Positions 1 through 7,571 of a stretch of 16,197 bases of DNA are shown in pieces. The translations under genes were made by a program, and so were the position numbers. Every line of letters starts with the position of its first letter. Position 1 is the first letter of the stretch. The stretch covers positions 1 through 16,197 of the forward strand of contig DASWFZ010000063.1 in the NCBI GenBank assembly GCA_036393975.1, read 5' to 3'. The notes below the pieces were generated by a model. That model was not told the DNA's origin and searched no databases. It saw nothing but the letters and a program-made list of their open reading frames with translations. The DNA comes from 13-1-40CM-64-14 sp036393975. Lineage in GTDB: Bacteria; Sysuimicrobiota; Sysuimicrobiia; Sysuimicrobiales; Kaftiobacteriaceae.

Positions 1-351
1 GTCGATGCACCCAAGGTTCACGATCCACAACAGCTGCGCGGCGTCACGCACGACAATCTCTCGCGCAATCCGACCCGAGGGAAAGCGCAGCTCTACGGTC
101 TCGATCCACTCAGGATGCTGCTCGGGGGCCCTCTTCTGGAAGAAGGGCTCGTGCGCCGCGCCATTCACGTAGCGCTTGAGCACGACCGGCCGCCCCGCGA
201 TGCCCCGGAGCGCCCCCTCGGCGACTGCCAGATAGTACTTCACCAGATCGAGCTTCGTGTGGCCCGCCTCGGGGAAAAACACCTTGTCTGGGTTGGTGAT
301 CACGACCTCGCGCCCGGCGGCTTCCACGATGGTCTGCTGCGTCTTCCCCAT
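1..351 (-). CDS. ligD: LigD-type DNA polymerase/primase domain, 5' part only
   Basis: The first 117 codons read as the start of the LigD polymerase domain (archaeo-eukaryotic primase type), which fills gaps and adds nucleotides during Ku/LigD non-homologous end joining. Visible family signatures in order are NPDKVFFPEAGHTK, DLVKYYLAVA, VVLKRYVNG, EPFFQKRAP, HPEWIETV and the WIVNLGCID segment at the window edge. The catalytic metal-binding aspartates would lie beyond the edge. I chose ATG at 349-351 because the conserved domain starts shortly after it and an in-frame TGA lies seven codons upstream at 370-372. The ribosome binding site is weak. Only the N-terminal end is visible, so I cannot tell a stand-alone polymerase from a fusion with ligase or nuclease domains. 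It is divergent from the OsmC-like gene. Confidence 0.85.
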   Translation of the reverse strand, partial: MGKTQQTIVEAAGREVVITNPDKVFFPEAGHTKLDLVKYYLAVAEGALRGIAGRPVVLKRYVNGAAHEPFFQKRAPEQHPEWIETVELRFPSGRIAREIVVRDAAQLLWIVNLGCID

Positions 352-514
352 GAAGCCAGTCTTGCGGATTCACGCGCGGCGTGCAAGGTCCGGCAGGCGA
401 GAGTCGAGAGGCGGTCGTGACTCTGACCGAGCGCCGGGCTCAGAGGAGTGCGTGACCGCATGCCCGAACGTGCCGGGCAAAGTGTTCTGCCCAATCACCG
501 AGAGGAGAGTAACC

Positions 515-1033
515 ATGGAAGCGCCAGTGGGAGACGACTACCAGATTGCGTGCGAAGCGGATGCTCAGACCATGGAGGGCATGCGGAAGCTTGCGGTTGT
601 GCGTCTCACGAGACGAGGCGAGACAACTGCGGATGTGTTCTCGTTAGTGAGCGACGAAGGTCCCCACCTCGGCGGGGATGGCAGTGCGCCAACCCCCCTC
701 ATGTACTTCGTCGCGGGGGTGGCCTTCTGACTGTTGACCCAGCTCTCGCGGTGCGCGAGAGACCTGAAAGTTCCGTTGCAGGATGGGCGGGCGAAAGTCG
801 TCGCGTACTTCCGACGGACGGGATCCGTCCTGCAAGGCACAGCCCGAGGAGAGACAGTGGGGTTCGAGATCAAACTTGCCATCCAGACGGGAGCGGAAGT
901 GAATGCGGTGCGGCGAGTTCTGGAGGCCGCGCACGCGACGTGTTATACGGAAAGCTGCCTGCGGGGCGAGGTCCCACTCCGGGTGACCCATGAGCTCAAC
1001 GGTCGTTCGCTGGGCCCCACTCCCGCACCATAA
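515..1033 (+). CDS. OsmC-like selenoprotein (Sec at residue 72)
   Basis: OsmC/Ohr-family proteins are cytoplasmic thiol peroxidases that use two cysteines to reduce organic hydroperoxides. This frame runs through an in-frame TGA at 728-730 (residue 72) to TAA at 1031-1033, 172 residues in all. Before the TGA is TPLMYFVAGVAF and after it LLTQLSRCARDL, matching the OsmC helix that normally carries the peroxidatic Cys. The likely partner Cys is C143, in AHATCYTESC. The ATG follows a good site, GAGAGGAGAG at about 502-509. A perfect 8-bp hairpin follows the TGA (743-761). A caller would report a truncated 71-residue protein and a separate piece. OsmC-like selenoproteins are a known class; an inactivated gene is the alternative, but both halves are intact. 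It is convergent with the peroxiredoxin gene, 23 bp away. Confidence 0.86.
743..761 (+). promoter_or_regulatory. Candidate bacterial SECIS of the OsmC-like gene
   Basis: Eight perfect base pairs, CTCTCGCG with CGCGAGAG, close a three-base loop GTG at 751-753. The loop begins 20 nt after the TGA at 728-730 and starts with G. This agrees with the described bacterial SECIS form: a short stem inside the coding region with a small loop holding G in its first two positions, about 16-37 nt from the UGA. The element would bind SelB at the stalled UGA. Confidence 0.8.
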
Positions 1034-1056
1034 CGGTTTCTGCGGTGGGTCTTGCG

Positions 1057-2064
1057 TCAGCCGCTCCGTGGCAGCGATTGCTCTCGCCGGAGAGGCTCAG
1101 GAGACCGCTCCAGATCAGGCGGGAGCAGCGTCAGTGCCCAGGTCACGGGGATGTCCTGTGGAGCCCAGCAGACGGTCTCGCTACACGCCTGAAATGAAAG
1201 GACCCCTGTCACCTCCAGCATGCCCCCCGCATCGTAGACAGGCTTCAGCTCGTGCCGGGTCCCGAGAGCCACCTCGACGCGAACACGAGTTGGGCGAGTG
1301 TAGACGGGAACCCGTTCGTCAAGCGGAGACAACCAGGTTCCGTTTGGCATCGGGTAGACCGGATCGTATGTGGTCAGGTACGGCTGTGCATCGATGCGCA
1401 GCATAAGTGGGCGGTAGTCTGGGCCCGTTCCCGGCGCGTAGACGTGCACACCGGGTTTGGGTTCAACTTCGACCACCAGGGCGAACCGGTTCCCCGGGTA
1501 GACCTCCCGTTGCAGTGCTAGCGCGCGGACGGCGACGTGCTCATGATCGGCCTGCCCGACCGTCTGTAGCGGGACCCTTTCGCCATCATCCGCGAGAATG
1601 GTAGCGAGCGCCCGTCGATGATAGTATCGTTCCTCCATATACTTGCGACGTACTGTCCCAGTGCGGTCGACAAAGAAGAGCGCCGGATGAGGAATCCCAT
1701 AATCGCGGGTGCCCAGTTCGATTGTCTCGTTGAAGAGACCGAAGGAACGGATGATGGAGGAATCCGCGTCTGACAACATCGGATACGTGATCCGGCGACG
1801 GTCCGCAAACTCCCTCAGCACGTCGACCGAATCGTAACTGATGCTGCAGATTCCGTACCCGCGCGTCCGCAGCTGGTCAGCGAGTTTCTCCAGCTCAACG
1901 AGCTGGCCTTTGCAGTATGGTCACCAATCCGCGCTGCGGACGAAGGCGATCACGGCCCCCGCAGGGCCTGAGATCGCCTCCAGCGTCTGCCGGCGCCCGA
2001 ATTGATCTGGAGCGCTGAACGGTGGGATTGTGTTTCCGACTTTGGGTCCGTACTCTCGTGGCAT
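1057..2064 (-). CDS. Peroxiredoxin-like selenoprotein (Sec48) fused to a DsbD-alpha-like domain
   Basis: A 335-residue protein read through TGA at 1921-1923. Residues about 8-165 are a peroxiredoxin/AhpC-TSA-like thioredoxin fold: GNTIPPFSAPDQFG, then FVRSADW-Sec-PYCKGQ (Sec48-x2-C51), then YPMLSDADSS and the HPALFFVDRTG strand. Residues about 178-310 resemble the N-terminal thiol-carrying domain of DsbD, ending in FQACSETVCWAPQDIP with a Cys294-x4-Cys299 pair. The first domain should reduce peroxides or disulfides; the second could exchange electrons with it. No signal peptide is visible, odd for a domain normally found in the periplasm. ATG at 2062-2064 follows AAGGTG; GTG at 2077-2079 is an alternative start. 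It lies 28 bp after the glutaredoxin gene and probably shares its transcript. A gene caller starting after the TGA loses the redox centre. Confidence 0.86.
1890..1906 (-). promoter_or_regulatory. Candidate SECIS of the peroxiredoxin-like gene
   Basis: On the minus strand CCAGCTC pairs perfectly with GAGCTGG around a three-base loop GTT. The loop starts 21 nt after the TGA at 1921-1923. Stem length, loop size, leading G and distance match the OsmC element in this window. Confidence 0.8.
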
Positions 2065-2092
2065 TGTCGTCACCTTCACCCCTGAAAGTCCC

Positions 2093-2326
2093 TCATGATT
2101 TCAACAGCTCCTCAAGCTTCGCCCTGTTGAACCCGACCACGGCTTCTCCGTCAATCACTGTCACGGGGGTGGCCTGAAATCCCTTCGCGAGGAGTTCGTT
2201 GAGGGCGGCCTCGTCTGTGCTGATGTCTTTCTCAACGTAGGCCACGCCCTTCTGGTGAAGGAACTCCTTCACCTTACCGCAGAACAGTCAGCCCGGCTGC
2301 GAGTAGACAACAACCGACTTTAGCAT
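2093..2326 (-). CDS. Glutaredoxin-like selenoprotein (Sec13)
   Basis: A 77-residue glutaredoxin-fold protein whose CxxC motif is Sec13-x2-Cys16: VVVYSQPG-Sec-LFCGKVKEF. The rest is typical, with VEKDIS, the cis-Pro segment ATPVTVIDG and the GFNRAKLEELL C-terminus, so the length is normal for NrdH/Grx-like proteins. Such proteins reduce disulfides, or glutathione- or other low-molecular-thiol-mixed disulfides, in the cytoplasm. The frame reads through TGA at 2288-2290 and ends at TGA 2093-2095. ATG at 2324-2326 follows an excellent site, AGGAGGTGA, nine bases upstream. It is the first gene of a two-gene unit with the Sec-peroxiredoxin, and could be its reductant (inference). Too short, and too interrupted, to appear in a normal ORF list. 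Confidence 0.88.
2254..2273 (-). promoter_or_regulatory. Candidate SECIS of the glutaredoxin-like gene
   Basis: On the minus strand GGTGAAGG pairs perfectly with CCTTCACC around a four-base loop AGTT. The loop begins 22 nt after the TGA at 2288-2290 and has G as its second base, as bacterial SECIS loops require. Confidence 0.8.
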
Positions 2327-2345
2327 CGACTCTCACCTCCTCCCT
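2327..2345 (-). promoter_or_regulatory. Strong ribosome binding site of the glutaredoxin-like gene
   Basis: GGGAGGAGGTGA lies directly before the ATG at 2326 and fixes the start. Further upstream, 2349-2375 holds an imperfect dyad (AGTCT and CGG arms mirrored as CCG and AGACT) that could be an operator; this last part is weak. Confidence 0.6.
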
Positions 2346-2542
2346 GCTAGTCTACGGCAAAGTACCGCAGAGACTCTGTATGCTTGATTACTGCGCAATA
2401 TTCCCCGGTCATGCTAGAGAGGCCGTAGGGCCATGTCTGCGCGAGCGAGCCACCTATGAGCGGGAGGGCGTCAGTCGGCCGGTTGATGTGGAGGGACTAC
2501 GTGGACGGGGACGACCACGAGGCAGGTCGCATCGTCCTCTAG

Positions 2543-3964
2543 TCAGTGCTGTCCCTCGTCGGGAAGGTCTCCCGTCGCAGTGGCCACCGCCTCAAGGGGC
2601 TTGAGATTGACCGCTGCGGTCTTAACGCCCTCTGACAGCGTCGGATGGATACAGACGCAGGCCTGCAGGGGGTCGATTGATCCCGTGTGCATCATGAGGA
2701 TGCCCTGGGGCAGCAGGTCTGCGCCCAGATGGGCGAGGACGTGCATGCCCAAGACCTCATTGGTGTCTGCATCCACAACGAACTTCGCAAACCCACGTGT
2801 TTCGCCCATTGCGCGCGCACGCCCAACGGCCCGCATCGGATTCTTGCCGACCTTGACCCGGCGGCCTTGGGCCTGAGCTTCTTCAGCGGTCGATCCCACG
2901 CTGGCGACCTCGGGATCCGTAAATACTCCGCCCGGAATCCGGCCGGTGTCATACTTTCGGGCTTCTCCCCGTAGCGCGTTCCTGACGGCGATTCCCGACG
3001 TGTAGACGGCAAAGTGGGTGTACTGCAACCTGCCCAGAACATCACCGATAGCCCAAACGTTCGGAGCCGTTGTGCGGAGGGTTTCGTCGACTCGAATTCC
3101 CTCGTCCGGGTCGCCTTCTATCCCAGCGCGTTCGAGGCCGAGCTCAGCGAGGTGGTGCGGCCGCCGTCCGGCGGCGACAAGGATCCGATCAGCCTCGATG
3201 CGCTCCTGCTTCCCGGCCACTGTCGCCGTCACGGCGACGCGGCCGCCTGCGAGCTTTTCGACCCTGGTCGGGACGGCGCGGGTGAGGATAGCGATGCCTT
3301 CCTCTCGGAGGATCATTTCCAGTTCCCGGGATATCTCTTCGTCTTCCCGTGGGAGCACGCGATCCCGGCGCTGGAGGATCGTCATCTGCACCCCGAACCG
3401 GTGGAAGATCTGCCCGAACTCCATGCCCTGCGGTCCGCCGCCGAAGATGACCATGGACCCGGGCAACGATTCCATGTCCATGACCGACTCGTTGGTGAAG
3501 AACCCGGCCTCCTTCAGGCCAGGGATATCGGGAATATTGGGTGCAACTCCGGTCGCGATGATCACCCGCTCCGCGTCAATGCTGCGATCGCCGACATCCA
3601 GCCTGCCCGGACCGGTGAACCGGGCCCAGCCCCGAATGAGGTCGATCCGTGGATTCTGCTGGAGGCTGCGCTCGGTACCCGAAACAATCGAGTTGACGAT
3701 CGTGTCTTTGCGCTCCCTAATGCGCGGCCAGTTGATCTCCAATCCTGACGCGCGGAACCCAAACTCCGCGCCGCGCCTCGCCGTGTGGATGGCCTTCGCA
3801 GACCCTACCAGGGTCTTGGTGGGGATACACCCCACGTTGATTCAGGTGCCCCCGAGCCTGCCGCCTTCGATCAGGGCGACCTTCGCCCCCATCGCGGCGG
3901 CGCGATTCGCTGCGCCGAGCCCGCCCATTCCCCCGCCGACGACTACGAGGTTGTAGATCGCCAT
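2543..3964 (-). CDS. Pyridine nucleotide-disulfide oxidoreductase selenoprotein (Sec41-x4-Cys46)
   Basis: A 473-residue class I flavin disulfide reductase of the lipoamide dehydrogenase/glutathione reductase/MerA type. Order: FAD-binding VVVGGGMGGLGAA at residues 7-19; redox site GGT-Sec-INVGCIPTK with Sec41 and Cys46 in place of the usual CxxxxC; ATG loop near 137; NAD(P)-binding IFGGGPQGMEFG near 173-184; second FAD motif NVWAIGDVLG; and a dimerisation domain with the HPTLSE catalytic His440/Glu445. The sequence reads through TGA at 3842-3844. ATG at 3962-3964 follows AGGAGG eight bases upstream. It should move electrons from NAD(P)H to a disulfide or low-molecular thiol, or to a metal ion; substrate unknown. 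The terminal Cys-Cys pair and the N-terminal HMA domain of true MerA are absent. Two other cysteines, C436 and C438, sit just before the HPTLSE motif. Confidence 0.88.
3800..3816 (-). promoter_or_regulatory. Candidate SECIS of the disulfide reductase gene
   Basis: On the minus strand AGACCCT pairs perfectly with AGGGTCT around a three-base loop GGT, starting 32 nt after the TGA at 3842-3844. This is far but still within the accepted spacing. A second hairpin, GTGGGG with CCCCAC at 3819-3835, lies between the TGA and this one; its loop (TGTAT) is only 12 nt from the TGA, so I prefer the distal element. Confidence 0.65.
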
Positions 3965-4256
3965 TGCATCAGCCTCCTGACTCTGTGTGATACGGTGCCG
4001 AGAATGCATATTCCGTCTACACGTGTGATACGAAGAACTGGCTCCGTTTACCTTCGTCGAGGACTCCGTGCACGCACGGACACATGTCCGGCCATCTGTT
4101 GGGTCCCAGGTGGGTCCCCTTCCAGCGAGGTCGCAACACCTTGGACAGCGGAGGCCATCGCGCGGAAGGCCAGCCGGAGAGCGCGGGTAGGGAATCCGAC
4201 GGAATCGAGGTGGGCAGCTTGCCGATGGGGGCAACGTGCGGACCTTGTGGCTAAAG
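3965..4256. other. Intergenic region upstream of the disulfide reductase
   Basis: No convincing gene is visible in these 292 bases. The open frame leading into the reductase has no family resemblance and lies upstream of a good start. The region holds a 10-bp direct repeat, GTGTGATACG on the plus strand, at 3985-3994 and 4023-4032. It lies in the likely promoter region of the reductase and could be an activator or repressor site. Confidence 0.4.
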
Positions 4257-4808
4257 TTAGCGCTGTCCTCCGGGCCAGACAAGGATTGGCATATTCACAA
4301 CCACGCCGGGCAGTTTGAGGGTGACCTCACCCTTGCGCGCTGCCTCCTGAATCTCCTCCACGGACCCCAGCGTCCGCGTTTCCACGCGATCCTTCCACCC
4401 CACCAGCGTCACCGCCCGCAGCGGCGTGTAGCGTGGATGACCGGGCACAGAGCTGAACACGTCGGCCTGGAACCCGAATGGCCCCCCACCTTTCACCCCA
4501 CCGGTGAAGACATACACGTCAGCCAACAAGTCATGGGGGATTTTTGCCAGGCTCGGCACCAACAGTACTTTGGGGCCCATCATCATGGTAAGCATCTCCG
4601 CTACCTGGCGGTCGGAGGCCTCGGTATGGATGAACAGGACCTCCTTCCCCCTGTAGAGGCCCTTGACGGGCGGCGCCAGATCCTGCGCCACGGGCAGACC
4701 CGCTCCCCGCGGCGCGATCGGCTGAGGCTTCGTCGTCACCGCGTAGAACACCGCGTATCCTGTGAGCATCACCGCAAGTGCAACCGCACCGATCGCCAGA
4801 TACCGCAT
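4257..4808 (-). CDS. Membrane-anchored protein of unknown function (DUF7482-like)
   Basis: A 183-residue protein with one N-terminal membrane segment (MRYLAIGAVALAVMLTGYAV) and a soluble, probably extracytoplasmic domain. The domain carries IHTEASD, DVYVFTGGVKGGGPFGFQ, a TPLRAV strand, EEIQEAARKGEVTL and a C-terminal GVVVNMPILVWPGG. I recall these as motifs of a conserved unknown family, probably DUF7482, though I cannot confirm the name. ATG at 4806-4808 follows AGGGGA seven bases away; GTG at 4832 is a less likely start. It is the last gene of the run MerR, ATPase, HMA protein, so metal or redox stress is a plausible setting (inference). The soluble domain shows no cysteine, so thiol chemistry is unlikely. 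Confidence 0.75.
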   Translation of the reverse strand: MRYLAIGAVALAVMLTGYAVFYAVTTKPQPIAPRGAGLPVAQDLAPPVKGLYRGKEVLFIHTEASDRQVAEMLTMMMGPKVLLVPSLAKIPHDLLADVYVFTGGVKGGGPFGFQADVFSSVPGHPRYTPLRAVTLVGWKDRVETRTLGSVEEIQEAARKGEVTLKLPGVVVNMPILVWPGGQR

Positions 4809-4850
4809 CACGGGTTCCCCTTTCTTGCGCACCGCAGCAGAGACCGCGGC

Positions 4851-5063
4851 CTACACCTCGACTCCGTGGCCGCCGGCCTGCCGGACCGCCTCATGAAATC
4901 TGGCTTCGTTTGCCGTCTGCTCGCTGAATGCGATCGTGACAACCTTACTTTCCAGATCACCGGTCACGTCCTGAACGCTCGGGACGCGTCTGATGATGAA
5001 CTTGACGGACACGACACACCCCGCGCAGTGGATGGTGGGGACCTTAAAGACCTTCCTCCTCAC
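4851..5063 (-). CDS. HMA-domain metallochaperone (CopZ-like)
   Basis: A 70-residue single heavy-metal-associated domain with the metal site IHCAGC (C13, C16). The ferredoxin-like fold follows: SVKFIIRRVPSVQDV, then SKVVTIAF, then FHEAVRQAGG. Such proteins bind Cu(I) or another soft metal in the cytoplasm and pass it to the matching ATPase or a regulator. The start is GTG at 5061-5063, preceded by GGAGA six bases upstream. It begins 14 bp after the ATPase stop, so the two are surely cotranscribed. The canonical residues after CxxC are replaced by VVSVKF, slightly unusual. Metal identity cannot be read from sequence. Confidence 0.85.
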   Translation of the reverse strand: MRRKVFKVPTIHCAGCVVSVKFIIRRVPSVQDVTGDLESKVVTIAFSEQTANEARFHEAVRQAGGHGVEV

Positions 5064-5077
5064 GTCATCTCCGACGG

Positions 5078-7483
5078 TTACTCTTCACCACACACATGGC
5101 CGATCGCGTTGATGGCCGAGCACAGGTTGTCACGGCCTACGCCGTCGCGGACCGCGACGGTCACCAGCTTCGACTGGTGATCGGCTGTCACCGACGCCAC
5201 GCCCGCGAGCCCATGCAACGCTTGCTCAATATTTCCGGCGCATCCCTGACAGTGCATCGACGGCACATTCAGAACGATCTTTTCCAACTTCTCATCCTGC
5301 GGCGCGCGCGCTTTGGGCAGCAGCCGCCCGCCGAAGGAGTTCAGCAGCACCGTGCTGACGCTCGCGACCATTGCCACCATCGCCCAGATGGGGTGGACGA
5401 GCCCCGTCACCGCGGCCGGTACGCCGATCCCGTTGAAGGAGAAAGCCAGGATCAGGTTCTGCACCGTCTTTCGGAAGCTGCTGCGGCCGATATGGTAGGC
5501 GTCGACGACGGCATTCAGGCGGTCGCCGACGATGATGATGTCGCTGGATTCGATGGCGATATCGGTCCCTGCGCCGATGGCGACGCCCACGTCGGCCAGC
5601 ATCAGGGCTGGCGCATCGTTGATGCCGTCCCCGACCATTGCCACGCGGTAGCCCTGTTCCTGCAGCGCGCGTACCTTCGCTGCTTTATCCTGTGGGAGCA
5701 CCTGCGCGTACACCTCGGTGATGCCGACCTGCTGTGACACGGCCCGCGCAGTGCGCTCGTTGTCGCCGGTGATCATGACCGGCTCGATACCCAACCGCTT
5801 CAGACGGTCGACGGCTTCCGCCGCATCTTCTTTGATCTCATCCGCGATTGCGAGGAGCCCTAGCAGGCAGCCGTCGACCGCCACGCCGACCACGGTTTTG
5901 GCCTGCTCCACCCACTCCCGCATCTGCCTTTCCGCAGGAGTCAGGTCGACTCCGTTGTCTCGCAGGAAGCGTGGGCTGCCGACCAACACCAGGCTGTTCC
6001 CCGCACGGGCGCGGATGCCGCGGCCGGCGACAGCCTCGAAGTCCTCCACCGCCAGAAGCTCGATGCCGTCCTTCTCCGCACGATCAATTACGGCGCGGGC
6101 CAGCGGATGCTCGGATGGACTCTCTGCACTCGCCGCCACCCTGAGCACGTCCCGCTCATTTCCCTGAACGGCAAATACATCCACGACGCGCGGCTTGCCA
6201 ACCGTGATCGTTCCGGTCTTGTCCAAGATGATCTTCTTGATGTCCCTGAACACCTGGAAGGCCTCGCCGCTCCGCATCAGGACGCCTTTGCGCGCTGCCT
6301 CACCTCCCCCGCGGATCATCGCCAGCGGGGTGGCCATGCCCAGGGCGCAGGGATAGCCCATCACCAGCACCGCCAGCGCGCCGAACGTAGCCCGGGTCCA
6401 GTCGGGCTGCCCCGTGACCAACCAGGCACCGGCGACCCAGATCAGGAGCGTAAGCCCTGCGAATGCCAGCACCCCGGGGACGTAAGCTCTCAGAATGCGA
6501 TCGACGAGCTGGATGATTCCGGGCTTGAGCGCCCTGGCCTCCTGAATGTGGCGGGCGACCTGCTGCAGGAAGCTTTCTTCGCCCACTTTCGTCACCCGCA
6601 CCACGAGCGTCCCCGCCTGGTTGATCGACCCGCCGATCACCTCATCACCCCGCACCTTCTCCTTGGGAATCGGCTCCCCGGTGATCAAACTCTCATCTAC
6701 CGCGGATGCGCCCTCAGTAATCTGTCCGTCTACCGGAATCGCCTCACCAGGCCGGACGCGTACGAGGTCACCCCGCTGCACGTGCGCGATCGGCACCTCT
6801 TCCTCACGATCGTTCCGTATGACGCGTGCCGAGGGCGGCTGTAACTGCATTAACTTGCGCACCGCCTGCGAGGCGCGGGTTCGAACAAACAGCGACGCAT
6901 AGCCGGACAGAACATGATAGGTCGTGATAAAAACGGCGACGCCGAAGAAATCAGGCATCGGGAAGTCGGGCCGGAAGAAGCCCAGCACACCACCTACCAG
7001 CCCGGCGAATGCCCCGAACTCCAGCAGGACGTGTTGGTTGAAGATACCCCGGCGTATGGAAGGCACGGCCATGCGCAGGATATAGAAGCCCGGGCCAAAT
7101 ACCGTGCCCACCGCTAGCACGGGCATCAGCCACTGCATCCCCGGCAACGGTCGGTCGCTCCACATCATCACCATGGACAGGAACGCCATCCAGGTGAACG
7201 CGGCTGCGATGATAAGCCGGTCCCGCTCGCGCTTCAGCTCCGCTTCCTCTTCTTCGAATGTGCGCACCTTCGCGGGGTCGCGGACGGTATAGCCCACGCT
7301 GCGGATCGCGTCTTTGATCTGCGTCTCCTCAATGCGCGCCGGATCGTACTCCACCAGCGCCTCCTCATGGGCGAGGCTGACGTTAACTTTCTCGACTCCG
7401 CCGAGCTGGCCGACCGCCTTGTCCAGCGTCAGCGCGCAAAATGAGCAGGACATCCCTCCGATTTTGACCTGGACCTTCGCCAT
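5078..7483 (-). CDS. P1B-type heavy-metal ATPase with YPC motif and HMA domains at both ends
   Basis: An 801-residue membrane pump. An N-terminal HMA domain has GGMSCSFC (C13, C16). Then come membrane helices, TGE 268-270 (actuator), the helix-6 motif GYPCALG with Y377-P378-C379, DKTGT 421-425 (phosphorylation), SEHP 457-460 (nucleotide binding) and GDGIND 618-623. A second HMA domain with MHCQGC lies near 743-748. Copper pumps have CPC, a YN pair in the next-to-last helix and MxxSS in the last; here they read YPC, FN (682-684 region) and M705-VAS-V709. The layout is copper-pump-like but three transport-site positions are altered, so the metal is uncertain. A C-terminal HMA domain is uncommon. 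ATG at 7481-7483 follows GAGGAGG; an upstream GTG at 7528 would place the start inside the promoter. Confidence 0.93.
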   Translation of the reverse strand: MAKVQVKIGGMSCSFCALTLDKAVGQLGGVEKVNVSLAHEEALVEYDPARIEETQIKDAIRSVGYTVRDPAKVRTFEEEEAELKRERDRLIIAAAFTWMAFLSMVMMWSDRPLPGMQWLMPVLAVGTVFGPGFYILRMAVPSIRRGIFNQHVLLEFGAFAGLVGGVLGFFRPDFPMPDFFGVAVFITTYHVLSGYASLFVRTRASQAVRKLMQLQPPSARVIRNDREEEVPIAHVQRGDLVRVRPGEAIPVDGQITEGASAVDESLITGEPIPKEKVRGDEVIGGSINQAGTLVVRVTKVGEESFLQQVARHIQEARALKPGIIQLVDRILRAYVPGVLAFAGLTLLIWVAGAWLVTGQPDWTRATFGALAVLVMGYPCALGMATPLAMIRGGGEAARKGVLMRSGEAFQVFRDIKKIILDKTGTITVGKPRVVDVFAVQGNERDVLRVAASAESPSEHPLARAVIDRAEKDGIELLAVEDFEAVAGRGIRARAGNSLVLVGSPRFLRDNGVDLTPAERQMREWVEQAKTVVGVAVDGCLLGLLAIADEIKEDAAEAVDRLKRLGIEPVMITGDNERTARAVSQQVGITEVYAQVLPQDKAAKVRALQEQGYRVAMVGDGINDAPALMLADVGVAIGAGTDIAIESSDIIIVGDRLNAVVDAYHIGRSSFRKTVQNLILAFSFNGIGVPAAVTGLVHPIWAMVAMVASVSTVLLNSFGGRLLPKARAPQDEKLEKIVLNVPSMHCQGCAGNIEQALHGLAGVASVTADHQSKLVTVAVRDGVGRDNLCSAINAIGHVCGEE

Positions 7484-7519
7484 GACGAGCCCCTCCTCAA
7501 GCACCGTGCCCTCAACTTG

Positions 7520-7551
7520 ACCATACACCTTCCAGTCAACTGGAAGGTCAA
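7520..7551 (-). promoter_or_regulatory. MerR-type promoter and operator of the metal ATPase
   Basis: On the minus strand TTGACC (7546-7551) and TATGGT (7520-7525) form -35 and -10 boxes with a 20-bp spacer, too long for normal sigma-70 initiation. Between them lies a 22-bp dyad at 7527-7548: ACCTTCCAGT, two bases, then its exact complement. A long spacer with an ACCTTCC...GGAAGGT dyad is the hallmark of CueR/ZntR/MerR-activated promoters, where the metal-bound regulator unwinds the DNA to realign the boxes. The MerR gene just upstream is the obvious regulator. Confidence 0.87.
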
Positions 7552-7571
7552 GAGGGGGTTTTCTGGACAGT

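Noticed and set aside
370..372. TGA upstream of the LigD start as another Sec codon
   Set aside because: It lies before the conserved domain, with no Cys-site homology and no hairpin at the right distance.
2509..2537. Terminator hairpin after the reductase gene
   Set aside because: GGACGA and TCGTCC can pair, but the loop is long and no T-tract follows.
3819..3835. First hairpin after the reductase UGA as the SECIS
   Set aside because: Its loop is only 12 nt from the UGA, too close, and the second hairpin with a GGT loop fits the other four better.
3018..3956. Long plus-strand open frame opposite the disulfide reductase
   Set aside because: Arg/Ser/Pro-rich translation typical of an antisense frame in GC-rich DNA, while the minus strand carries a full conserved enzyme.
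2543..3964. Mercuric reductase MerA
   Set aside because: The fold fits, but the C-terminal Cys-Cys pair and N-terminal HMA domain are missing, so the substrate cannot be named.
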